From contig CALKJO010000002.1 in NCBI GenBank assembly GCA_937995825.1, positions 62,001 to 126,000 on the forward strand: a stretch of DNA of 64,000 nucleotides, given 5' to 3'. Under the pieces are notes generated by a model that was given only the letters and a program-made list of their open reading frames with translations, made no database searches and was not told the origin of the DNA. Both the position numbers and the translations under genes were made by a program. Shown piece after piece: positions 34,242 through 42,823 of this stretch. The stretch is from an uncultured Anaerolineae bacterium. Its GTDB lineage: Bacteria; Chloroflexota; Anaerolineae; Aggregatilineales; Phototrophicaceae. Positions within the stretch are counted from its first letter, which is position 1; every line of letters starts with the position of its first letter.

Positions 34242-35879
34242 TTAGAGCAGCTTCTTATCCTGCTCCGAGTCGGTCTGCTTCACCTTCTCCGCCTGCTTGA
34301 ACGTCGCATACTGCGGCGGCATCTTCACGTCCGCCCCTTTCAGCAGCGCCTCGACGGTCAAAATCTGCACGCGCGGGTATTCCTGCCCCCACACCTCCGA
34401 CCGATACACCCCCGCCTTGACCGCCTCCTCCACCATCTCCTGCGTTGGTTCTTCCAGCGTGATGAACACCCCCACCGCCGCCTTTTCCCGATCCAGCACC
34501 CCGATCAGATCGCGGATGTCGCCGCTCTTGACCTTCCCCGACTTGACCTGCACCAGCGCCGTTTTCACATCCCGCTTGACCCCATCGATGAAATTGATCA
34601 CGCCGTCGATGCCCTTGTCCGCGCCCTTTTTGCCCTTGCGATCCCCCGCCGATCCGCCCAGCGGACGCGCCCGCACCAGTGACAGCGCCCACCACTGAAA
34701 CTGATAGCGGTCATCCGCCGCTAGCGCCCGCGCCGACCCGACATCCTTCGGCTCGCCGATCACCGCATCATCCCGCCCCGCCTCCAGCCCGAACGAGTCC
34801 TTCAGGCGGTATTTTTGCAGCGCGATGCTCAGATGCGTGATGTCGATCCCGATCCAGCGCCGATCCAGCTTCTGCGCCGCCGCAATCGCCGTCCCGCACC
34901 CGCAGAACGGGTCCAGCACCACATCCCCCGGATTGCTGCTCGCCTGGATGATCCGTTCCAGCAGCGCCACCGGCTTCTGCGTGGGATAGTTCAGGCGTTC
35001 TTTGGCTTGTGCAGCCACAGGGTGAATATCGGTAATAACCGAATTAATCAAATTTCCCTTTTGCTCATGCAAATAACGTTTGAGATAGGGACGCCCTGTT
35101 TTGCTCCATTCAAGACGGCTATCAGAGTCGAGAGATTCTAATTTCTCCCGAACGACGCGCCAACCATAGTTAGGTTTATAGCCTTTGTATTCATAAGACA
35201 GATTAGGGCGTTCACCCATAGATGCAGAGCGTATGATATGATCTAATCGATAAATTCCTCTTTCGTCTTTGTGACGATAAAATGAATCTACATAATCTGG
35301 ATCGTGATCTGTATATACGGCGTTCCAAGTATAGTTTTTTGTTTTTACATAGTACAAGACAGTATCATGAACGTTGCTCCATTTTTTAGAGTCATTGTGA
35401 CTGCTCGTCCGCTTCCACACTATCTCATTCCGAAAATTCTGCACCCCGAAGATCGTATCCAGCACGATCTTGAGGTAGTGGCTGGCGGTCGGGTCGCAGT
35501 GCAGATACAGGCTGCCCGTCGGCTTCAACACGCGGTGCAGCTCGACCAGCCGCGCCGTCATCATGACCAGATACGCCATCATCTGGTTCGCCCCGATGAT
35601 CGCCCGCAGCGCCGGCATCAGCTTCATGACCGCGGCGGGCGCATCGGTCGAGAGCTGGCGCAGCGTCGCCTCCGCCGTCTCGCCCCAATGCCACGTGTCC
35701 TCAAACGCCTTGATCTGCGCGTCGGCGTGGCGTCCGCTCTCATCCTTGAACAGCACGTTGTAGCTGCGCGCGCTGTTGAACGGCGAATCGAGGTAGATCA
35801 GGTCAACCGACTCGTCGGGGAAATACTGAAGATTGCGCAAAATGTCGAGATTGTCGCCGTAATAGAGCGTGTTTTTCAT
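34242..35879 (-). CDS. DNA methyltransferase fused to a PD-(D/E)XK nuclease (single-chain restriction-modification candidate)
   Basis: A 545-residue protein. Residues 1-150 contain the N6-adenine/N4-cytosine methyltransferase motif IV YLDSPFN (31-34, a DPPY variant) and the LHCDPTASHYLK segment. Residues 300-360 contain motif X/I: TQKPVALLERI and DPFCGCGTA (323-331), a beta-class order. Residues 150-290 between them, the expected target-recognition region, are encoded by markedly AT-rich DNA (about 35010-35430). The C-terminal part (390-520) has a nuclease-like core, GADKGIDGVI (Asp425) followed by ALVQVKSGK (Gln444-x-Lys446), as in Mrr-like endonucleases. A single-chain enzyme that both methylates and cuts is plausible. 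It stands alone: no specificity subunit or separate nuclease is adjacent. Confidence 0.85.
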   Translation of the reverse strand: MKNTLYYGDNLDILRNLQYFPDESVDLIYLDSPFNSARSYNVLFKDESGRHADAQIKAFEDTWHWGETAEATLRQLSTDAPAAVMKLMPALRAIIGANQMMAYLVMMTARLVELHRVLKPTGSLYLHCDPTASHYLKIVLDTIFGVQNFRNEIVWKRTSSHNDSKKWSNVHDTVLYYVKTKNYTWNAVYTDHDPDYVDSFYRHKDERGIYRLDHIIRSASMGERPNLSYEYKGYKPNYGWRVVREKLESLDSDSRLEWSKTGRPYLKRYLHEQKGNLINSVITDIHPVAAQAKERLNYPTQKPVALLERIIQASSNPGDVVLDPFCGCGTAIAAAQKLDRRWIGIDITHLSIALQKYRLKDSFGLEAGRDDAVIGEPKDVGSARALAADDRYQFQWWALSLVRARPLGGSAGDRKGKKGADKGIDGVINFIDGVKRDVKTALVQVKSGKVKSGDIRDLIGVLDREKAAVGVFITLEEPTQEMVEEAVKAGVYRSEVWGQEYPRVQILTVEALLKGADVKMPPQYATFKQAEKVKQTDSEQDKKLL

Positions 35880-36031
35880 CGGTCTGCCTCTGGAGTCTGT
35901 CCTGTTTATAATTTAACACAGATTTTCGCCTCTTCCCGGTTTTGTTTGAAAATAAATACGAACATTTGTATCTATGCAAACGCAAAACCCATGCTATGCT
36001 GTATCTAGATTGAAGTTCTGCCCATGCCCAT

Positions 36032-37417
36032 TCAGGAGTCAGCGCCCATGCCTCTCTCATCCCGCATCCCCCATCCCGCCGCCGCCGCGAACCCCAGCGC
36101 ATACACCGCCAGATACGACGCGAACGGCGGCGCGGTCAGCGCGGCAGTCGCGGCTCCGATCAGCGCATACACGCTCAGCAGCGCCTCCACGCCCGCCCGC
36201 CGCGCCGACGCCTCGATCAAGCCGCCTTTCGGCGTCCGCGCAAACCCGATCCGCCGCCCGCCCACTTCGCCAACCACCGCCCGCGTATTGTTCCACGCCA
36301 TCCCCGTGCCGAGCAGGATCAGCGTCAGATAGGCGGGTAGAGCGCGCCGTCCGCCCGCCGCCAGCGGCGTCAGCACCGCCCCCAGCCCGAACGCGCCCAG
36401 CCAGCCCAGCGCCGGCAGCGGCGCGCCCAGCAGCAAAAGCGGCGGACTCAGCAGCACCAGCGCCATCATCAGCGGCGCGGTCAGATACTGCCCTAGATGC
36501 AGCGTCCCCATCAACCGCTGCGCCAGCGTCAGCCGCGGCGCCGTCCACAGCGCCGGCAGCAGCCGGATCAGACAGCGCGTGTTCCCCCGCGCCCAACGCG
36601 CCTGCTGCGTCCGATACGCGCTCATCGACGCCGGAATCTCGCCCGCCGCTTCGACCTCCGGCGCATACCCGATCCGCCAGCCGCGCAGTTGGGCGCGGTA
36701 GCTCAAGTCTAAGTCCTCCGTCAGCGTCGCATCCGACCAGCCGCCCGCGTCCTGGATCGCGGCGATCCGCCACACCCCGCCCGATCCGCTGAAATTGGTC
36801 AGCAGTCCGCCGTTCGCCCGCCCAACCTGCTCGATCAGAAAATGCGCATCGAGCGCCAGCGCCTGCGCCCGTGTCAGCGGGTTTTCCTCCGCGTTCAGAT
36901 GCGTCCAGCGCGCCTGCACCGCGCCCATCCGAGCATCGGACTCCAGCATCGGGATCAGCCGCCGCAGAAAGTCCGGTGCGGGTACAAAATCGGCATCAAA
37001 AATCGCGGCATAGGCAGCGTCCGGCGGAGCGTGCGCCAGTCCGTGCGCCAGCGCGCCGGCTTTGAAGCCCTGGCGCGTCTTACGGCGGAGATGGACAATG
37101 TCCACGCCGCAGTGCCGCCAATATGCCGCCCGCTCCGCGCAGATCTGGGCGCTCGAGTCGGTCGAGTCGTCGAGAATCTGAATATGCAGATGGGGATAAT
37201 CGAGCCGCGCCGCCGCATCGATCAGCCGCGCCGCCACCAGCGGCTCATTGTAGATCGGAAGCTGGACGACGACGGGCGGATATGCGCTCAGCGGCGGAAG
37301 CGCAGGGGGAGGTCTGCGCGGCAGCCGCGCCAGCATCAGCAGGACGCACGTCCCGAAGCCATACGCCGCCAGCAGTGCAGCGCAGATCGCGTAAATCAAC
37401 GTCAGGACAAGGATCAT
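36032..37417 (-). CDS. Processive family 2 glycosyltransferase (cellulose/glucan synthase-like)
   Basis: A 461-residue membrane enzyme. An N-terminal helix is followed by a cytoplasmic GT2 domain with PPVVVQLPIYNE, ILDDSTDSS, FDADFVPAPDF (DxD), TEDLDLSYR and QQARWARG (the QxxRW motif of processive transferases). Three or four C-terminal helices would form the export channel. It probably polymerises or transfers hexose units across the membrane. It is the last gene of the minus-strand envelope operon, with its ATG immediately after the stop of the metallophosphoesterase-like gene. Confidence 0.87.
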   Translation of the reverse strand: MILVLTLIYAICAALLAAYGFGTCVLLMLARLPRRPPPALPPLSAYPPVVVQLPIYNEPLVAARLIDAAARLDYPHLHIQILDDSTDSSAQICAERAAYWRHCGVDIVHLRRKTRQGFKAGALAHGLAHAPPDAAYAAIFDADFVPAPDFLRRLIPMLESDARMGAVQARWTHLNAEENPLTRAQALALDAHFLIEQVGRANGGLLTNFSGSGGVWRIAAIQDAGGWSDATLTEDLDLSYRAQLRGWRIGYAPEVEAAGEIPASMSAYRTQQARWARGNTRCLIRLLPALWTAPRLTLAQRLMGTLHLGQYLTAPLMMALVLLSPPLLLLGAPLPALGWLGAFGLGAVLTPLAAGGRRALPAYLTLILLGTGMAWNNTRAVVGEVGGRRIGFARTPKGGLIEASARRAGVEALLSVYALIGAATAALTAPPFASYLAVYALGFAAAAGWGMRDERGMGADS

Positions 37418-38551
37418 TCATCGACCGCGCAGCCTCCACAGGACGATCTCCGGCGGACACAGCAGCCGTGCGCGCGGCGCGCCCAGCCCTTCCAGCCCGA
37501 CGCCGCGAGTCGTGTACAAAGTCATCCTTTGGAGGTTATACCGTCCCATGATAAACCGCTTACCAAGCTGACTGGATGAAAACACCGCCCCGATCAGCGG
37601 CAGCCGTATCTGCCCGCCGTGCGTGTGTCCGCATAAATACAGGTCGATTTTGCCCGACTCCGCCGCTTCCGGCGCGACATCCGGCGCATGCGTCAGCAGC
37701 AGCCGCAGCCCAGGCGCGTCCGGCGCGGATGCCAGCTTCTCCGCGAGCGCGGCGCGGTCGGTCGGCAGATCATGCGTCGTCATCATGCCCAGAATGTGCA
37801 GCGCGCCGGCGGGCGTCTCGACCGTCTGCCAGCGATTCGCCAGCAGATCGACGCCCGTCCCCTCGACGAACGTCAGCACGCGCGTCAGCGGCTCGACAAT
37901 CGGCGTCCCCGGCACGGCATACACGCCTAGCGGCGCGCGCCACGCCCCGATCACAGTGCGGATCGCCGCCTTCGCTGTCTCATCGTGAGTGTACGACAGG
38001 TTCACAAAGTCGCCGCTGAAGACGATCACATCGGGCTTGATCGCTTCGATCAAGGCGTTCAGCCGCCCCTCGCGCTCGGTGACGCGCTCCACATGCAGAT
38101 CGCCGACATGCAGCAGCCTGATCTCGCCCTGCCAGCCGTCCACGTCGAGCCTCTGCTCAGTCACGCCGATGCGAAACGGCTCGATATGCGTCGCATAAAA
38201 GGTCAAGCCGACGATGCCGACGCCCGCCAGCCCCGCCAGCCAGACCGGGGCATTCAGCGCGCCCAAGCCCGCCAGCGTCAGCGCCAGCACTGCGCCCAGC
38301 GCCAGCGCCGAAGGTTTATCGGGTCCGAAGCTCAGCCCGGCGCGCGGCAGCTCGCGCAGCCCCTCCCATGCCGCGAAGCCCGCTGCCAGCGCAAAACCGC
38401 CCATGATCAGCGCCTGCTCGATGCCGCGCCCCGCCCATGCCAGCGCGACCAGCAGCCCATCGAAAACCAGCGATCCGGCAATATACGCCGTCGGTAGTTC
38501 CTGCCAGCGGTTGGTCGCCACCAGCAGCCGATGCAGCAGCGACTCCTCCAT
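37418..38551 (-). CDS. Membrane-anchored metallophosphoesterase-like protein lacking the GNHD motif
   Basis: A 377-residue protein with about four N-terminal hydrophobic segments and a YkuE/calcineurin-like phosphoesterase domain: LHVGDLHVERV (metal ligands), VIVFSGDFVN, LLTHAPDV and CGHTHGGQIRLP. The block that should read GNHD is GTPI (in VYAVPGTPIVEP), so the Asn ligand and the catalytic His are absent and activity is doubtful. The ATG at 38551 leaves a 13-bp gap to the GT39 stop; an in-frame ATG at 38584 would overlap that gene by 20 bp and is less likely. It is directly followed by the processive GT2 gene. Confidence 0.8.
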   Translation of the reverse strand: MEESLLHRLLVATNRWQELPTAYIAGSLVFDGLLVALAWAGRGIEQALIMGGFALAAGFAAWEGLRELPRAGLSFGPDKPSALALGAVLALTLAGLGALNAPVWLAGLAGVGIVGLTFYATHIEPFRIGVTEQRLDVDGWQGEIRLLHVGDLHVERVTEREGRLNALIEAIKPDVIVFSGDFVNLSYTHDETAKAAIRTVIGAWRAPLGVYAVPGTPIVEPLTRVLTFVEGTGVDLLANRWQTVETPAGALHILGMMTTHDLPTDRAALAEKLASAPDAPGLRLLLTHAPDVAPEAAESGKIDLYLCGHTHGGQIRLPLIGAVFSSSQLGKRFIMGRYNLQRMTLYTTRGVGLEGLGAPRARLLCPPEIVLWRLRGR

Positions 38552-38564
38552 TTTAGCGGGGCGG

Positions 38565-40295
38565 TCACTCGGACGCCCGTTCATCGACGAACCATGCCTG
38601 ATTCTCCAGCGCTTCCAATTCGATCACCTGCCAGTCGGGGAAGCGCGCCAGAATCTGCGCGCGCACCTCGTCCGATGTCGCCCCGCGATAGTTCCATGCC
38701 GCCACGATCGCGCTGTCCAGATACGGACTCGTCACCGCCATCAGCGCGCCGAACGACCGCCAGCGGACATTCGTCCCGTTCACCAGCGCCAGCACCGGAC
38801 GATCCCCATCGCGGCGTGCCTGCACGCCTTCGATCAGCGCCGGGCTGATCTGATTATAGCGGTAAAGCACGCCGATGCGCGGCAGGCTGTACGTCACAAA
38901 GCTGTACACCAGCGCCGCCGCCAGCAGTCCGTAGACCGCGCCGCGCAGACGACCGCGCGCGATCCATCCCAGCGGGACGGCGCTCAAAATCGCCAGCGCC
39001 GGCAGCGCTTCATAGTAATAGCGCGTGCTGTAGCGCTGCGACCCGATCCAGTAAGCGACCTGCGCGCCGACGATGCCCAGCGCGACCGCCATCAGCAGCC
39101 CCGCCCAGCGCGTCCGCGTCGTCCGCGCCAGCAGCGCTGGCAGCAGCGCCCACGTCAGCGCCGCCGCCACCCAGATATACGCGAACATCGGATCGCGCGC
39201 CAGGCGTCCGCCGTCGATCAGATGCGGCGCGATCACCCATGCCGCCAGCCCCGCCAGCCACAGCGCGATCCACAGCGCCCGCCAGCGGTAGATCAGCGCC
39301 AATGCCAGCGGCAGCAGCGCCCAACTGACGCCAACATGCGGGTAATAATCCGAGCGCGTCGTCAGATGCAGCCGCGCCGCGTCATTTATCGTCCCGATCT
39401 GCCAGCCGAACAAGTCCGCCGCCGTCAGCGACAGATCATAGCGCGCATGGCGGATGCCTTTTTCCAGCGTGTGGACGCTGCGCCCCGCGCCTTCGCCAAA
39501 CCCGACTCGGTCATACGACCAGACCAGGGTATACAGGTTCTTGAACGGATCGCCGGTCGCCGCGTAGCTGTAAATTGGGATCAGCGCCGCGCCGGGCAGC
39601 GCGCAGGCTGCCAGCGCCGCCAGCGGAATCAACACCGCCCGCCTGTGCCGCGCCATGATCAGCCGCCGCAGACTCCATGCCGCGAACGGCAGCACGACCG
39701 CCGCCGCCGTCAGCGCGCGCGTCGCGATCAGCAGACCGAGCGCCAGCCCGCCGATCACGCCCCAGATCAACGGTCGCGGACGCCGCTCGATCTGCCATAG
39801 GCTCCACATCAACAGCGCAGCGCAGCACAGCGCCAGCGTATGTCCCATCAGAGTCGCGTTCAAAAGCAGCGCCATCGGTGAAAACGCCGTCAGCGCCGCC
39901 GCGATCAGACCGGTGTCGGGATCGAAAACGGCGCTGCCCAGTCGAAAGACCAGCGCCACCGCCCCCGCCGCCAACAGCGCGTTTACAATCCAAAGCTGCC
40001 CCAGCCAGACGCCGATCATCAGCATCAGCGGATAGCCCGGCGTGTATTTGCCGAAGCGCAGACCGTTGTAATCGACGACGAACGGCTGCCAGAAAGCATC
40101 TTCCGGCTCAGGCGTCGGGATCACCCAGTTTCCGCCCGCGTAGGTGCGTGCCTGCCACAGATACGCCAGCTCGTCCTCTAAATGCGGCAGCCGCTCAAAG
40201 ACCGTCCGGCTCAGAATCGCGCTCAGCCCGAACGCCCACAAGCACAGTAGCGCCGCACCAGCGGCGTGCGCAGACCATCGAGTCCGTCGGATCAC
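38565..40295 (-). CDS. GT39-like polytopic membrane glycosyltransferase
   Basis: A 576-residue protein with about ten to twelve transmembrane helices in the first 430 residues and a soluble C-terminal domain. The first periplasmic loop, RLPHLEDELAYLWQA, carries the acidic pair expected in GT39/PMT-type lipid-phosphate-sugar transferases. A longer loop (TPEPEDAFWQPFVVDYNG) follows. It starts with an ATGA overlap to the large helical protein gene, so the two are co-translated. Substrate unknown; the operon as a whole points to envelope glycan assembly. Confidence 0.8.
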   Translation of the reverse strand: MIRRTRWSAHAAGAALLCLWAFGLSAILSRTVFERLPHLEDELAYLWQARTYAGGNWVIPTPEPEDAFWQPFVVDYNGLRFGKYTPGYPLMLMIGVWLGQLWIVNALLAAGAVALVFRLGSAVFDPDTGLIAAALTAFSPMALLLNATLMGHTLALCCAALLMWSLWQIERRPRPLIWGVIGGLALGLLIATRALTAAAVVLPFAAWSLRRLIMARHRRAVLIPLAALAACALPGAALIPIYSYAATGDPFKNLYTLVWSYDRVGFGEGAGRSVHTLEKGIRHARYDLSLTAADLFGWQIGTINDAARLHLTTRSDYYPHVGVSWALLPLALALIYRWRALWIALWLAGLAAWVIAPHLIDGGRLARDPMFAYIWVAAALTWALLPALLARTTRTRWAGLLMAVALGIVGAQVAYWIGSQRYSTRYYYEALPALAILSAVPLGWIARGRLRGAVYGLLAAALVYSFVTYSLPRIGVLYRYNQISPALIEGVQARRDGDRPVLALVNGTNVRWRSFGALMAVTSPYLDSAIVAAWNYRGATSDEVRAQILARFPDWQVIELEALENQAWFVDERASE

Positions 40296-42235
40296 AATTC
40301 ATCAGCGGCGTCATCGGACTGCGCGCCGCTCAGATAGCCCGCCATCCATTTCAGCGTGTCCACCGCGCTGTGCGGGGTCTGTTCGCCGGTGATGAGCTGA
40401 CGATCAATGTCGTCGCCGCGCCGCATAATCGTGGCTTTGCTGCGGTTGTCGCCCAGTTCCGCGATCAGGGTGGCGAGTTCTTTGAGCGTGTTGGTCAGGA
40501 TTTTGAGTTCGGCTTCGGTCAGTTCAGCCCGCCGCGCGTCGAGTTCTTCGCGGATGACCGCCGCATCAAAAGCGGCGGCGCGGCGCGCTGACGGATCAAA
40601 CGCTTCGCTCATCCCCTGCAAAATCCGAAATGCCGTGTCCAGGTCTTCAGTGAACGTCTTGAGGCTGCGCTTGCCCAGCATCCGCCGAAACGCGATCACA
40701 GTGTTGAGCGCCGCGCGCAGCTCGTCGAGCGTTTTCTTGCCCTCAAACAGCTTGTCCAACCGCTGCAAGCGCGCCGGCGGCTGCGCGCGGGCGAACCCGC
40801 GCCACCACGCCATCAGCCCGGCGCGCAGCGCCGGATGCCACGCCGCCAGCGGCTGCATCCGCAGCATCGCCTCGGTCAGCGCGCCGTCGTCCTCCAGATT
40901 ATCCAGCGCTGCGGTCAGCCGCCGCAGCGCCACCCGCCCCAGCGGTTCTTCACGCAGCTCAGCGGCGATCTCCAGCAGCCGCCACCAGACATCAGCCGGC
41001 GCGGAGACATTCGGATGCGCCTGCGCGATGCGCGCCAGCGCCGACATCATCGGCTGCGCCGCCTTCGACCAGTCCCACGCGCTCAACAGCAGCACCATCA
41101 GCTCGATCGCTTCCTGCTGAGTCAGATCGCCGGAGGTCAGCAGCGCGCTGATCAGCGTCAGCAACTCGTTCGCCCCGCGTTCAGCGCCGATGAAGGCATC
41201 CGCAGCGAGGCTCAAAAAGCGATCTTGCCCGGACAGCTGGCGCGCCAGCGTCAGAAAATAGTCATCCTCGCGGTCGCGCAGCGCCAGCGTCAGCAGCATC
41301 CGCAGCGCCTCGTCCGACAGCCAGCCCGCGCCCGTCTGCGCCCACTCCGCCAGGATGTCCGCCGGCGCGTGACCAGGCAGGTAGTTCAGACTGCCGCTGC
41401 CATGAAAAACCGCCCACACCTGCTCCACCACCGCCGCCGTGAACATGTCCGGTTTTGCCGCCCGCGCCGCCCGCGCCAGCACCGCCGAGAAGACCTCCGC
41501 CCCATGTGCCTGCATGATCGCCAGCGCATCGCCCGTGTACTCGCGCAGTCCTGTGCCGAGATGATTGGGCAGCGCGCTCAACAGCGCGGAGTCGCTGAGA
41601 AACACCTGCGCCGCTGCAGCATCCCGCTTGATCGCCAGCGCCACGATCCCGCGCGCCAGCATCGGCTCGCTGAGCGCGCGCTCCCGCGCCGCCCGCAGCC
41701 CCTGACTGAGCAGATCGCCCAGATCATACGCCGCCGGTTCGCGCGCGATCAGCCGCAGCCAGTTCAGCACCGTCTCCGCATCCCCATCGCTGATCGCCAC
41801 CTGCAGCGCCGCCATCCCCGCAGCGCGCAGCCGCGTTAGCCAGCGGGCGGGCGCATCCTCGCCCTCCCCAAGCCGCGCGCGGATGAACGCATAGACCGCG
41901 TCCGGCTGCGTTTGTAGTTCCGCCTCCAGCCGGCTCCAGAGCGCCGTGTCAATCGCGCTGTCTGCGTCCATGACCGCTGCCGCGATCTGCGCTGTCTCGC
42001 TGTCCCGCATTTCGAGCGCATGTATCATCAGCGTTTCCGCATAGCGGCGGCGGCGGTCATCGGTGGGCGGATTGGTCTTCATCACCTGCTTGAGCAGATC
42101 AATGCTGGCATTATCGCCCAGTTCCAGCCGCGCCTGCAGCGTGCGCGCGTCAAGCGTTTCCAGCGTCCCCATGTCCGCTTCTGGCGCTTTGGCGTCGTCT
42201 CCCCCAGCCGATTGTCCCTTCGGATGATCGCTCAT
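40292..42235 (-). CDS. Large helical protein of unknown function, 647 residues
   Basis: A soluble, Ala/Leu/Arg-rich, almost entirely helical protein without signal peptide or transmembrane segment. Repeated helix pairs of 30-40 residues are suggested by segments such as LLTLALRDREDDYFLTLARQ and ELMVLLLSAWDWSKAAQPMM, so it may be a HEAT/ARM-like alpha-solenoid. The C-terminal 120 residues are charged and probably coiled coil (ELDARRAELTEAELKILTNT). No family was recognised. The ATG at 42235 is chosen; a TTG three codons upstream is possible. The stop overlaps the GT39 start (ATGA), suggesting a cytosolic partner of the envelope operon. Confidence 0.7.
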   Translation of the reverse strand: MSDHPKGQSAGGDDAKAPEADMGTLETLDARTLQARLELGDNASIDLLKQVMKTNPPTDDRRRRYAETLMIHALEMRDSETAQIAAAVMDADSAIDTALWSRLEAELQTQPDAVYAFIRARLGEGEDAPARWLTRLRAAGMAALQVAISDGDAETVLNWLRLIAREPAAYDLGDLLSQGLRAARERALSEPMLARGIVALAIKRDAAAAQVFLSDSALLSALPNHLGTGLREYTGDALAIMQAHGAEVFSAVLARAARAAKPDMFTAAVVEQVWAVFHGSGSLNYLPGHAPADILAEWAQTGAGWLSDEALRMLLTLALRDREDDYFLTLARQLSGQDRFLSLAADAFIGAERGANELLTLISALLTSGDLTQQEAIELMVLLLSAWDWSKAAQPMMSALARIAQAHPNVSAPADVWWRLLEIAAELREEPLGRVALRRLTAALDNLEDDGALTEAMLRMQPLAAWHPALRAGLMAWWRGFARAQPPARLQRLDKLFEGKKTLDELRAALNTVIAFRRMLGKRSLKTFTEDLDTAFRILQGMSEAFDPSARRAAAFDAAVIREELDARRAELTEAELKILTNTLKELATLIAELGDNRSKATIMRRGDDIDRQLITGEQTPHSAVDTLKWMAGYLSGAQSDDAADEL

Positions 42236-42276
42236 GATGACCAACTCTGACTCACGCGGCGTATTTTAACACACAA

Positions 42277-42798
42277 TCAAGCGACTTCCGCCGCCACCAG
42301 CAGGCGCGCCGAGAGCGTCCGATACAGATGATAGCGCACACCGTCCTGAAAGCTGTTGAAAACCGCCTTCGAGACATTCAATCGCAGCGTCCCCTGCGGC
42401 AGTTCGACCGCCAGCACATACGCCGCTGAGCGCCCGCTGACGCGCACGACGCGGCGCACCACCCCGCTGACTGCCACCACCTGCCCGGCGCGCAAATCGG
42501 CGCGCAGCCGCAGCCCTGATCCGACACCCACCGCCAGCACCACCGCGTTGATCACTGTCAGCGCCACGCCGACCAGACGGAGTATCGGGGACTCGTTGCG
42601 CTGTCCGAGGTAGATCAGCAGCGCCGCGCCGATGCTCAGCGCCAGCGCCAGCCCGACCGCCGCGTAAAATATCGATCTGCCGCTGCGCCGCAGCCGCTCG
42701 CGCTGTCTGTCGGACAGCTTCCCAGCGCGATTCGCCGCTAAATCATCAGATGTGAATTGAAGCGCCGCCATCAAATCGGAAACAGGCGTTGCAGTCAT
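42277..42798 (-). CDS. Hypothetical membrane protein, two TM segments
   Basis: A 173-residue protein: a basic helix (KLSDRQRERLRRSGRS), two transmembrane segments (about 44-66 and 73-97) and a C-terminal beta-rich soluble domain (GQVVAVSGVVRRVVRVSG ... GVRYHLYRTLSARLLVAAE) that looks OB-like or NfeD-like. Function unknown. It is separated by 25 bp from the lipoprotein gene upstream and 41 bp from the helical protein gene downstream, so it belongs to the same operon. Confidence 0.65.
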   Translation of the reverse strand: MTATPVSDLMAALQFTSDDLAANRAGKLSDRQRERLRRSGRSIFYAAVGLALALSIGAALLIYLGQRNESPILRLVGVALTVINAVVLAVGVGSGLRLRADLRAGQVVAVSGVVRRVVRVSGRSAAYVLAVELPQGTLRLNVSKAVFNSFQDGVRYHLYRTLSARLLVAAEVA

Positions 42799-42823
42799 CG
42801 GTTAGTTCATCCCAGGCGCGGGG

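Noticed and set aside
38214..39800. Open reading frame of 528 codons antisense to GT39 and phosphoesterase genes
   Set aside because: Runs across two real genes and their junction; low-complexity Arg/Gln-rich product.
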